This document shows, in pieces, positions 53,331 to 60,461 of a stretch of 60,461 nt of DNA. Both the position numbers and the translations under genes were made by a program. Under the pieces are notes generated by a model that made no database searches, was not told the DNA's origin, and saw only the letters and a program-made list of their open reading frames with translations. Origin of the DNA: an uncultured Bacteroidales bacterium (lineage in GTDB: Bacteria > Bacteroidota > Bacteroidia > Bacteroidales > Paludibacteraceae); assembly GCA_944322025.1 (NCBI GenBank), contig CALUOH010000065.1, positions 1 to 60,461 on the forward strand, given 5' to 3'. How positions within the stretch are numbered: the first letter of the stretch is position 1; each line of letters opens with the position of its first letter.

Positions 53331-54128
53331 ATGACGGGGGTGTCGAGTGTAGCGGCAGACAGCGTGTGCGGTCACATCCCGATGTGGGTGGAGGGTGTGG
53401 TGCCTGTTGATACGGTGATGTCGTTCGGTGGTGCGCGCGCGGATGGTGACGTGTTGGCACGGCTGCCGCGCGGGGTTGGGTTGTCTGACGACGTGTGGCT
53501 CTGCGTGGCATTGTTGGCTGTGCTGACGGTGTCCATGTTCCTGATGGGGCTGTATAAGCGGCAGTATCTTTTCCGCTTGCGCGGATTTATTTCCGCACCG
53601 AACAGCCGTAAGGTGGTCTACGACAAGGACTCACGCGGGGTGTGGGGTACAGTGCTGTTCTGGGTGATAGTGGTATTCGCGCACGCTGTGTTCCTGTCTA
53701 TTGTGGCGGACAGGTTTGCGGGAGTAGAGGCGGTGCGGGAGTGCAGTGCGGGGTTTATCGCGGTCATGTCTGCCTGTGTGGCGGTCAGTTTTGTCATGAA
53801 ATATCTGTTGTTTTTGGCGGGCGGACATATTTTTGACATTCAGGGGCGGGTTTCCTTTTTTTCAGAAGGGTATTTTATGCTGGTGTTCATTCAGGGGATA
53901 GTGCTGCTGCCGCTCTCGATGGTTGCCTTGTATGCCGCGCCGCCAGTGGATGGTGCTTCGGTGTTTGTCGGCCTGACGGTCATGATTGTAGTGGGAGTCC
54001 TTGTGGCAGTGCATGCTGTGCGGTCGTTTTTTTCCGGGGGGCTTTCTCTGTTATACATTTTTTTGTACCTTTGCACCGTGGAATATCTGCCGGTTCTGAT
54101 ATTCGTAAAAGCGCTTCTGACGCTTTAA
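53331..54128 (+). CDS. DUF4271 integral membrane protein
   Basis: The 265-residue product has about six membrane helices (from residue 60 on) after a short N-terminal part. DUF4271 proteins are found in Bacteroidota next to hemD, which is the arrangement here; their function is not known. The ATG at 53331 comes one base after the stop of the DUF486 gene; the frame is open further upstream within that gene, but the upstream part looks like a shadow. HemD follows after 30 bp. Confidence 0.82.
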   Translation: MTGVSSVAADSVCGHIPMWVEGVVPVDTVMSFGGARADGDVLARLPRGVGLSDDVWLCVALLAVLTVSMFLMGLYKRQYLFRLRGFISAPNSRKVVYDKDSRGVWGTVLFWVIVVFAHAVFLSIVADRFAGVEAVRECSAGFIAVMSACVAVSFVMKYLLFLAGGHIFDIQGRVSFFSEGYFMLVFIQGIVLLPLSMVALYAAPPVDGASVFVGLTVMIVVGVLVAVHAVRSFFSGGLSLLYIFLYLCTVEYLPVLIFVKALLTL

Positions 54129-54143
54129 GAAGAGCAACTTTTT

Positions 54144-54161
54144 AGGAGGGGTATAAAATTG
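54144..54161 (+). promoter_or_regulatory. Strong ribosome binding site with TTG start of hemD
   Basis: AGGAGGGG (54144-54151) lies 7 nt before a TTG (54159-54161). No ATG precedes the conserved KVKRILVSQPKP in frame. A full Shine-Dalgarno sequence is uncommon in Bacteroidota, so this one fixes the TTG start. Confidence 0.75.
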
Positions 54162-54911
54162 AAAGTCAAGAGGATACTTGTTTCCCAGCCCAAGCCGGAG
54201 AGCGGTAAGTCTCCATATTACGATTTGGCTGAGAAGTATAATGTTAAGGTTGAGTTCAGGCCATTTATTAAGGTCGAACCGCTTTCTTCAAAAGAGTTTC
54301 GTGCGCAGAAAGTAAGCATAGCCGGGCATACTGCAATAGTCTTCACGTCGCGTATAGGCATAGACTGCTTTTTCTCCTTATGCAAGGAGTTGCGCGTGCC
54401 GATATCGGACGACTTGAAATATTTCTGCATATCTGAGTCTGTGGCACTGTATTTACAGAAGCATATAAATTACCGTAAGCGCAAGGTATTTTTCGGAGCG
54501 ACCAACCGGCTGGCGGACATGTTTACCGTGATAAACAAGCACGACAAGGAGAAGTTTCTTTTTGTATTGCCGGAGAATAACAACGAGGATGTTATGTCCA
54601 TGCTCAAAGGGTGTAACTTTTCGTACCACACGGTGATGATGTACCGTACTGTGAGCAATGATTTCGCCCCGGGCGAGGCGTTCAATTATGATATGCTGCT
54701 CTTTTTCAGCCCGCAGGGCATAGCCGCGCTGATGAAAAACTTCCCGGATTTCGAGCAGGGTGACATTGTCATAGGTTGCCTTGGTACTGCCACGGCACAT
54801 GCCGTCAAGGATGCCGGGCTGCGGCTTGACATTGAGGTGCCTTCTGCCAAGTACACGTCGCTCTCTGTGGCGGTGGACGATTTCCTTAAAGAGAACCATA
54901 AGCGCAGGTAG
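54159..54911 (+). CDS. hemD: Uroporphyrinogen-III synthase-like protein
   Basis: HemD closes hydroxymethylbilane to uroporphyrinogen III in heme and corrin synthesis. The 250-residue product starts KVKRILVSQPKPESGKSPYY after a TTG initiation codon. It has the two-domain fold pattern, with VFTSRIGIDCFFSLCK, FFSPQGIAALMKNFPDF and GCLGTATAHAVKDAG. The family is poorly conserved, but the neighbours DUF4271 and rnpA are the usual Bacteroidales context. Confidence 0.88.
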   Translation: MKVKRILVSQPKPESGKSPYYDLAEKYNVKVEFRPFIKVEPLSSKEFRAQKVSIAGHTAIVFTSRIGIDCFFSLCKELRVPISDDLKYFCISESVALYLQKHINYRKRKVFFGATNRLADMFTVINKHDKEKFLFVLPENNNEDVMSMLKGCNFSYHTVMMYRTVSNDFAPGEAFNYDMLLFFSPQGIAALMKNFPDFEQGDIVIGCLGTATAHAVKDAGLRLDIEVPSAKYTSLSVAVDDFLKENHKRR

Positions 54912-55002
54912 AGCGGCGAGTGGCTGCCGATGCGCCGTAAACGACTAATCCCGAAACTGCCGTATGTGTATATCCATCGGTAGATGAGGGATTTTATTTT
55001 AT

Positions 55003-55416
55003 ATGGACACTATGCGTAGAGAGACATTCCCCAAGTGGGAACATCTGACCGGGGATAAGAGCATAGCCGGGCTTTTTAGTCGCGGCGAGGCGTTTATCGT
55101 CTTCCCGTTGCGTGTAGTGTATCTAAGGGTGGAGAGGGAGGATGCCCCGGTCAGGGTCATGTTCGCCGTTCCGAAGAGACATTTCCGCCATGCGGTGGAC
55201 CGTAATCGCATGAAGAGACTCATGCGTGAAAGCTACCGTAAACAGAAGTCCGCACTGATTGAGTATGCCGAGAGCAACGGGTGTACGCTGCATGTGGCTG
55301 TCAGTTTAATTCGTCCTATGTGGCTCAGTTACGGAGATATGTATATCAAGATGGGCAAGATAATCAGGAATTTGGCGGACAGGCTTGCAGAAGGGGCAGA
55401 GGAGGCGAAGGTATGA
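55003..55416 (+). CDS. rnpA: Ribonuclease P protein component
   Basis: RnpA assists the RNase P RNA in cutting the 5' leader from tRNA precursors. The 137-residue product has [20 protein letters not shown], which holds the family RNR motif (R-N-R-x-K-R), then LMRESYRK. It overlaps yidD by 4 bp (ATGA), the usual rnpA-yidD arrangement. A second in-frame ATG (MRRETF) three codons later is another possible start. Confidence 0.93.
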   Translation: MDTMRRETFPKWEHLTGDKSIAGLFSRGEAFIVFPLRVVYLRVEREDAPVRVMFAVPKRHFRHAVDRNRMKRLMRESYRKQKSALIEYAESNGCTLHVAVSLIRPMWLSYGDMYIKMGKIIRNLADRLAEGAEEAKV

Positions 55417-55661
55417 AACGCAGTGATGTCGCGGGTGTCATACGCCACATAGTTGTGGAACTGCTGCTGTTGCCTGTCTATTTTTACCGCAAGTTTATCT
55501 CTCCTATGTTGCCGCCCTCTTGCCGTTTCACCCCTACATGTTCGCAGTATGCTGTCGAGGCACTCAAAAAGCATGGCCCGATAAAGGGTACATGGCTCAC
55601 GGTGAAGCGTCTGTTGCGCTGCCACCCGTGGGGAGGCTCTGGATATGACCCTGTGCCGTGA
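55413..55661 (+). CDS. yidD: Membrane protein insertion efficiency factor YidD
   Basis: YidD helps membrane-protein insertion together with YidC. The 82-residue product has the whole family pattern: [20 protein letters not shown] (about 24-43) with three conserved cysteines in all, [12 protein letters not shown], and [14 protein letters not shown] at the end. Its ATG overlaps the rnpA stop. The 278 bp that follow hold two TATCTTTG boxes (55754 and 55884) and no gene. Confidence 0.94.
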   Translation: MKRSDVAGVIRHIVVELLLLPVYFYRKFISPMLPPSCRFTPTCSQYAVEALKKHGPIKGTWLTVKRLLRCHPWGGSGYDPVP

Positions 55662-55883
55662 AGTTGTTTCCCATCTTTGTCTTGCTATCCAATTTCTGAG
55701 GATAGCCAAATCTTATTTCCCTGCTGAGACGCGTGTATGTGTATGATTTTCGCTATCTTTGTGCTATTGCACAGGATAGGAAAACGGTTCGGCAAATTCC
55801 TAATGAGCCTGCTGCTCTTATTTCCTAATGGCCTGTTATTATGGTTAAAATAGACATGTGATGGGGCGTAGCGTCATTTGTCA

Positions 55884-55891
55884 TATCTTTG
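55884..55891 (+). promoter_or_regulatory. -7 box upstream of the DUF4922-SpoIID genes
   Basis: TATCTTTG matches TAnnTTTG exactly, 48 bp before the ATG at 55940. The same octamer occurs at 55754-55761. Neither has a clear TTTG box at 19-21 bp upstream. Confidence 0.45.
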
Positions 55892-55939
55892 AATTCCATG
55901 CTATTGATTGTATGTACTATGTCTTGATATCTGTTCGCT

Positions 55940-56857
55940 ATGCAAGAAGATAAGTTGCCATTTTCCGCCCTTGTGGACAGGATGTTTAGTTCTCAGTTGG
56001 CGGTATGGGATATAGCGGAACGCAACTACACCGCTCTCGCGTCAGTGCAGACGCGGGAGTTTCCGTTCGACGGTTTTTCCGTGTATGTCCAGTTCAATAC
56101 GTCGCGCATACTCTCTTCTGGTGCCAAGGTCGATGCGGCATCAGTAGCGTCGCGCCCTTGTTTTCTGTGTGCAGACAACCGTCCGAAGGAGCAGTCTGTG
56201 GTCGAGTGGGGTAAGTATGAGATTCTTGTGAACCCGTATCCCATATTCCGGCCGCATCTGACTATTGCGCGTAAAGGGCATCTCCCGCAGGAGATAGAAC
56301 CGTACATCCACGACATGTTTTCTTTGGCTGCTGAATTGCCTGACTACGCGCTGTTTTACAACGGGCCGCGCTGCGGGGCATCTGCGCCTGACCACATGCA
56401 CTTTCAGGCTGTGCGGGCTGATGTGCTGCCTGTCGTGAACGACTATATCTCGTTGAAACAGAAGAATGCCTCCCTGTACGACAGGACGGGGCGGGCGGTT
56501 ACATACACCGTGCGGGGCTATCTGCGCACGCTTTTCTGTATAGAGTCTTCGCATGCCGATGCCCTTGGGATAGCCTTCATGAAACTGTATAACATGCTGA
56601 TTACTGAGCCGTTGGTTGAGCCGATGATGAATGTTGTCTGCCTGTGGCGTAGTGGGTGCTGGTATCTGTTCGTATTCCCGCGTGCCGCATTCCGCCCGTG
56701 GCAATATTCTGCTGATGATGAGGGCGCACGCCTGCTCATAAGCCCCGCTACGGTAGAGATGTCCGGTGTGATGATTACCCCGCTGCGTGAGCACTTTGAG
56801 CGTCTAACTGTTGCTGACATAGCGGACATATATTCTCAGGTATCGTTGAAATTATGA
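55940..56857 (+). CDS. DUF4922 protein, HIT/GalT-like
   Basis: The 305-residue product has RPCFLCADNRP (two cysteines, about 72-82), a YEILVNPYPIF stretch, and PDHMHFQAV (about 151-159). The H-x-H-x-Q pattern is the active-site signature of nucleotidylyl transferases and hydrolases of the HIT superfamily (GalT branch), and the pair of cysteines could bind zinc. A phosphorylase or transferase acting on sugar nucleotides is inferred; no substrate is known to me. It is followed within 12 bp by the SpoIID gene. Confidence 0.75.
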   Translation: MQEDKLPFSALVDRMFSSQLAVWDIAERNYTALASVQTREFPFDGFSVYVQFNTSRILSSGAKVDAASVASRPCFLCADNRPKEQSVVEWGKYEILVNPYPIFRPHLTIARKGHLPQEIEPYIHDMFSLAAELPDYALFYNGPRCGASAPDHMHFQAVRADVLPVVNDYISLKQKNASLYDRTGRAVTYTVRGYLRTLFCIESSHADALGIAFMKLYNMLITEPLVEPMMNVVCLWRSGCWYLFVFPRAAFRPWQYSADDEGARLLISPATVEMSGVMITPLREHFERLTVADIADIYSQVSLKL

Positions 56858-56869
56858 TTGGCGGAAGTT

Positions 56870-58303
56870 ATGGGCATCAGTAGACGTAAGGATGAATGGC
56901 AGTCGGAGATTAAGGATGTGTCCAAACTGTATGTCCCCGATGCTGAGATGTTTGACATGGGCAGTGCGGATGCTGTGCTGCCCAGACTTGATGCTGAACC
57001 GGAGATAAGCGTGGGCATAATGAGCGGAGAGCGTATATCGTTCTCCTTTGATGGTGACTACACATGCCGTCAGACGGGGGAGAGTCTTCCTTCCGGGGAC
57101 TATGAGGTCTGCGCCGATGGAGACGGCATCTTATTCTGCGGCGTGCGCTGTGGCGAACTGCTCTTCTCGCCCTCAGAAGCGCAATCCTGTATGTCGCCGC
57201 ACGGCTCATTCTCGCTCGATGGGGTGACCATTGGCGTTGGTTTCCATTGGCAACGCTCTGAGTGGCAGTGTTTCAAGGGGCAGTTAAGGTTCATCGCTGA
57301 CCGTGGGCGTGTTGTCGCCGTTAATCTCCTCCCTGTCGAGGCCTATCTGTACAGCGTAATATCCTCCGAGATGTCCTCCCTCTCGTCGCTTGAACTGTTG
57401 AAAGCCCATGCGGTCATATCGCGTTCGTGGCTGCTCGCTCCCATGCTGAACAAGGGAGGACAGGAGCATAGTTCGTTATCTCACGTCTCTGACAATGAGG
57501 TTATAAGGTGGTACGGGCGCGATGCGCATGAGCTGTTCGATGTCTGCGCCGATGACCATTGCCAACGTTATCAGGGCATCACGCGGGTGCACTCGGAAAA
57601 TGTCTGGGAGGCCGTGCGCCTCACGGCAGGGCAGGTACTGGCTTACAATGGTGAGGTCTGCGATGCGCGTTTCTCAAAATGCTGCGGTGGTGTCACTGAG
57701 CGGTTCGGGAGCTGCTGGGACGATGCCGTGCCTCACGGCTATCTCACTCCCGTACATGACTCCGCCGGACAGGCTGCTGTTCCCGATTTGACTGACGAAG
57801 AAAACGCCCGCCGTTGGATACTCTCCTCGCCCGAAGCCTTCTGCAATACCGCTGATGCGAAGATACTCTCCGAGGTTCTCAATGGCTATGACCGTGAGAC
57901 GGCCGACTTCTTCCGTTGGCGCGTATCCTATTCGCAGGCGGAGCTGTCTGAACTCGTTTGCCGTCGTTCAGGCATTGATTTCGGCGTGGTGACCGGCCTC
58001 GTGCCTCTTGAACGCGGGGCATCTGGGCGCATAGTCCGCTTGAAGGTAGTGGGGGAGAAGCGCACAGTCGTCGTGGGCAAGGAGTTGGAGATACGCCGAT
58101 GGCTCTCGCCCTCGCATCTTTACAGTTCGGCGTTTGTTGTCGACCGCATTCCCGACGGCGGTTTCGTCCTATCCGGTGCGGGCTGGGGGCACGGTGTCGG
58201 GCTGTGCCAGATAGGGGCTGCCGTCATGGGCAGCCGTGGTTACTCTTATGAAGACATATTGTCCCACTATTTCCCCGGCGCATCGCTGACAACGCTCTAT
58301 TAG
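56870..58303 (+). CDS. SpoIID/LytB-domain protein
   Basis: SpoIID proteins are lytic transglycosylases that cut glycan strands lacking stem peptides. The 477-residue product has a poorly conserved N-terminal part (about 1-145). The SpoIID domain shows VNLLPVEAYLYSVISSEMSS, with the likely catalytic Glu in SSEM, KAHAVISRSW, CCGGVTERFG, and GAGWGHGVGLCQIGAAVMG near the end. No clear signal peptide is seen, which is odd for a wall enzyme. A TTG at 56858 directly after the upstream stop is an alternative start; the ATG at 56870 is preferred. The AmpG-like permease gene follows after 64 bp. Confidence 0.85.
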   Translation: MGISRRKDEWQSEIKDVSKLYVPDAEMFDMGSADAVLPRLDAEPEISVGIMSGERISFSFDGDYTCRQTGESLPSGDYEVCADGDGILFCGVRCGELLFSPSEAQSCMSPHGSFSLDGVTIGVGFHWQRSEWQCFKGQLRFIADRGRVVAVNLLPVEAYLYSVISSEMSSLSSLELLKAHAVISRSWLLAPMLNKGGQEHSSLSHVSDNEVIRWYGRDAHELFDVCADDHCQRYQGITRVHSENVWEAVRLTAGQVLAYNGEVCDARFSKCCGGVTERFGSCWDDAVPHGYLTPVHDSAGQAAVPDLTDEENARRWILSSPEAFCNTADAKILSEVLNGYDRETADFFRWRVSYSQAELSELVCRRSGIDFGVVTGLVPLERGASGRIVRLKVVGEKRTVVVGKELEIRRWLSPSHLYSSAFVVDRIPDGGFVLSGAGWGHGVGLCQIGAAVMGSRGYSYEDILSHYFPGASLTTLY

Positions 58304-58367
58304 CCTCGCCGCTCTATTCCCCCTTGGTGCTGTAATATTTTAAGTAAACAATAAACCTGACGTTACT

Positions 58368-60212
58368 ATGGAAAACCGTTCTCCTTGGAGGTGGATACCG
58401 TCGCTCTATTTCGCGCAGGGCATACCCTATGTGGTGGCCATGACAGTAGCCGTTATAATGTACAAACGCCTCGGCATATCCAATACAGACATTGCGCTCT
58501 ACACCTCGTGGCTCTATCTCCCGTGGGTGATAAAGCCCTTTTGGAGCCCGTTCGTAGACATCATAAAGACCAAACGGTGGTGGATTGTGACCATGCAGCT
58601 GCTCATCGGCGCAGGCTTCGCCGCCGTGGCATTCCTTCTGCCGCTTCCCCTCTTTTTCCAGTCCACGCTGGCCGTACTGTGGCTCATAGCCTTCAGCTCG
58701 GCCACTCACGACATAGCCGCGGACGGCTTCTACATGCTGGCACTCTCCTCCGGCGAACAGTCCTTCTTCGTCGGCATACGCAGCACCTTCTACCGCCTTG
58801 CGATGATTGCCGGGCAGGGGCTGCTGATTATAGTCGCCGGCGCGCTCGAAGCGGCCACTGGCCCTGACCCTCTGCACATGCAGGTTGTCGTGTCGCGCGA
58901 TGCCCCGCTCTCGGCTGCGCACTTGCCCTCCGCCCCCTGCTCCGCTACTGACAGCGGCGGGGTCTCCCTTCTCGCCTCTCACGACAGACTGCTAATCCCC
59001 TCTACACCCATAACGGCCGACGCTCTCGACTCCATGCGCAGCATTGTCGACGGCAGCAATGTGGCAAACGGCTTTGTCGCCCCCCCTGAGACGGCAGCCG
59101 TGGCGGACGGAAGCGATGGCAGTTGGTGGACGCGCATCGTCTCCATACCCTTGAAACGCTCCTTGCAGGCGGCCTTGGGCGTAAAGCCTTCCCGGCCCAT
59201 CTCCGCCCTGTCGGGCAATGCCGCCGTAGCCGCCCTGCGCCTCAACCGCCCCCCCGCCGACGGCGAACGCATGCTCGTCAACATTTCCTTGGACGGCGGC
59301 TCGCGCGACATACGGCTGCTCTCCTCCGACCGCCTTGCCTTCGACCAAAGCAATTGGGACAAACCCGCCTACCTCCTCTTCTCCTACGACACCCGCCTGA
59401 CGGGCGATGCCGAAGCCTCATTCAAAATATCATCGGGCAACATACCCCTCGCGTGGTCAGTCACATTCCTCCTCCTCGCCGCCCTCTTCATAGCCCTCTT
59501 CCTCTACCACCGTTGCGCCCTGCCGCGTCCCCTCTCCGACGCAGCCGTGGCTGGCCGCTCCCCCTCCGGCATAATAAAGGATTTCGTAGGCACATTTGTC
59601 TCCTTCTTCCGCAAGCCCGGCATAGGCATCGCCATAGCCTTCATGCTCCTCTACCGTCTGGCTGAGGCCATGCTCGTCAAGATGACCTCACCCTTCCTCC
59701 TCGACGCCCGTGAGATGGGCGGCCTCGCCCTCTCCACCGCACAGGTCGGCATAGTCTACGGCACAGTCGGTGTCATAGCACTGACGCTCGGCGGCATACT
59801 CGGCGGCATAGCCGTATCGCGCCGCGGACTGAAATTCTGGCTTTGGCCCATGGCACTCTCCATCACGCTCCCCAACGTGGCCTACCTCCTCCTCGCATGG
59901 TTCCTGCCCGACAGCTTCCTGCTGATAAACATAGCCGTCGCCATAGAGCAGTTCGGCTACGGGTTCGGCTTCACAGCCTACATGCTCTACCTTATATATA
60001 TATCCGAGGGCACGCACAAGACCGCGCACTACGCCCTCTGCACAGGCTTCATGGCGCTCGGCATGATGCTGCCCGGCATGATAGCCGGCTGGCTGCAGGA
60101 GGCCGTCGGCTACCAGAACTTCTTCATCTGCGTCATGCTCTGCACCCTGCCCACCCTGCTCCTCATCCCCTTCATAAAAGTAGACCCCGCGTTCGGCCGC
60201 AAGGACAGTTAA
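58368..60212 (+). CDS. AmpG-like MFS permease with a large periplasmic insertion
   Basis: The 614-residue product opens like AmpG muropeptide permeases: SLYFAQGIPYVVAM (about 11-24), then KPFWSPFVDIIKTKRWW and SSATHDIAADGFYM (about 107-120). Five helices precede an insertion of about 190 residues (165-355), which by helix count lies in the periplasm; the remaining helices run to about residue 600. AmpG brings anhydro-muropeptides into the cytoplasm for recycling, and the SpoIID neighbour supports such a substrate. AmpG itself lacks a domain of this size at that place. The coding strand is unusually rich in C and pyrimidines. Confidence 0.82.
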   Translation: MENRSPWRWIPSLYFAQGIPYVVAMTVAVIMYKRLGISNTDIALYTSWLYLPWVIKPFWSPFVDIIKTKRWWIVTMQLLIGAGFAAVAFLLPLPLFFQSTLAVLWLIAFSSATHDIAADGFYMLALSSGEQSFFVGIRSTFYRLAMIAGQGLLIIVAGALEAATGPDPLHMQVVVSRDAPLSAAHLPSAPCSATDSGGVSLLASHDRLLIPSTPITADALDSMRSIVDGSNVANGFVAPPETAAVADGSDGSWWTRIVSIPLKRSLQAALGVKPSRPISALSGNAAVAALRLNRPPADGERMLVNISLDGGSRDIRLLSSDRLAFDQSNWDKPAYLLFSYDTRLTGDAEASFKISSGNIPLAWSVTFLLLAALFIALFLYHRCALPRPLSDAAVAGRSPSGIIKDFVGTFVSFFRKPGIGIAIAFMLLYRLAEAMLVKMTSPFLLDAREMGGLALSTAQVGIVYGTVGVIALTLGGILGGIAVSRRGLKFWLWPMALSITLPNVAYLLLAWFLPDSFLLINIAVAIEQFGYGFGFTAYMLYLIYISEGTHKTAHYALCTGFMALGMMLPGMIAGWLQEAVGYQNFFICVMLCTLPTLLLIPFIKVDPAFGRKDS

Positions 60213-60307
60213 GCCTTTCCCCTCCCCGCCACAGTACCTCCGCCCGTACATCTCCGAGGCAATTTCCCAGCCTTCACCCGTAGCAATTCAAGCATAACAT
60301 CACGAAG

Positions 60308-60340
60308 GCGGCGTCCACTCCGGATGCCGCTTTCCCTTTT
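60308..60340 (+). terminator. Intrinsic terminator of the AmpG-like gene
   Basis: GCGGCGTCC (60308-60316) pairs with GGATGCCGC (60322-60330), with one G-U pair, and is followed by TTTCCCTTTT. Confidence 0.75.
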
Positions 60341-60392
60341 AAGTGGCAGTTCAAAATTAATTGTATATCTCTTGCAGGCTATTTTGCAGCCA

Positions 60393-60451
60393 TTTTCTTT
60401 TCGCGCAAACGGGAGCATAGCGGGCTATGTGACCGTTAAGCGGGAAGAAAA
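60393..60451. repeat. Imperfect palindrome with a CATAGC/GCTATG centre
   Basis: TTTTCTT (60393-60399), AACGG (60408-60412) and CATAG (60416-60420) face CTATG (60425-60429), CCGTT (60433-60437) and AAGAAAA (60445-60451). The centre resembles that of the palindrome at 32191-32228. The remaining 10 bp run off the window. Confidence 0.55.
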
Positions 60452-60461
60452 GAGCGCAATA

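Overview
The window is a stretch of a Bacteroidales (Bacteroidota) chromosome. The evidence is several very large secreted proteins with type IX secretion (T9SS) C-terminal sorting domains, BspA-type leucine-rich repeats, Bacteroides-type -7 promoter boxes (TAnnTTTG), a long Bacteroidota-type signal peptidase I, and the gene order DUF4271-hemD-rnpA-yidD. GC content is moderate to high, which would fit Muribaculaceae or a related family, but the genus cannot be fixed from the sequence. No rRNA, tRNA or CRISPR array was seen.

Layout. (1) 1-10.0 kb: the first 22 codons of an IS1182-like transposase run off the left edge. Next comes a 2755-residue T9SS cargo protein and, immediately upstream of it, a membrane-anchored AraC-type regulator; the gap between them holds three copies of a 13-bp direct repeat. 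(2) 10.4-13.8 kb: a small membrane protein and 5-formyl-THF cyclo-ligase, divergent from dnaG. (3) 14.3-20.3 kb: a minus-strand five-gene run with gaps of 13-31 bp: nucleoside kinase, rpoN, PAP2-like protein, dacB, birA. (4) 20.5-22.3 kb: a divergent Na/Pi cotransporter. (5) 22.7-31.5 kb: a minus-strand series nadA, aroB, dapB, lepB, CPA1 antiporter, a secreted/membrane protein, a split ThrE exporter and a DUF6064-like protein. (6) 32.4-47.7 kb: three tandem T9SS adhesin-like genes of 2893, 1127 and 1025 codons. (7) 48.7-60.2 kb: plus-strand genes for an orphan M6-protease-type prodomain, relA, cinA, a DUF486 protein, DUF4271, hemD, rnpA, yidD, DUF4922, SpoIID and an AmpG-like permease.

How the parts fit. 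The core genes are housekeeping: replication priming, stringent response, protein export, lysine/shikimate/NAD/heme precursors, biotinylation and cell-wall enzymes. The accessory genes are surface proteins that depend on T9SS. SpoIID, the AmpG-like permease, dacB and the PAP2-like protein all point to peptidoglycan or lipid-carrier work.

The most unusual signal is non-coding. Five of the six intergenic spacers longer than 300 bp carry one copy of a dispersed element of about 120-150 bp. The element has a conserved GGTTGAGGGTAGC core followed by four diverged units with an exact 11-nt period. I do not know a described family that it belongs to. Other non-coding structure includes long perfect palindromes near 32.2-32.3 kb, a related hairpin at the right edge, and a strongly G-skewed spacer at 31.6-32.1 kb.
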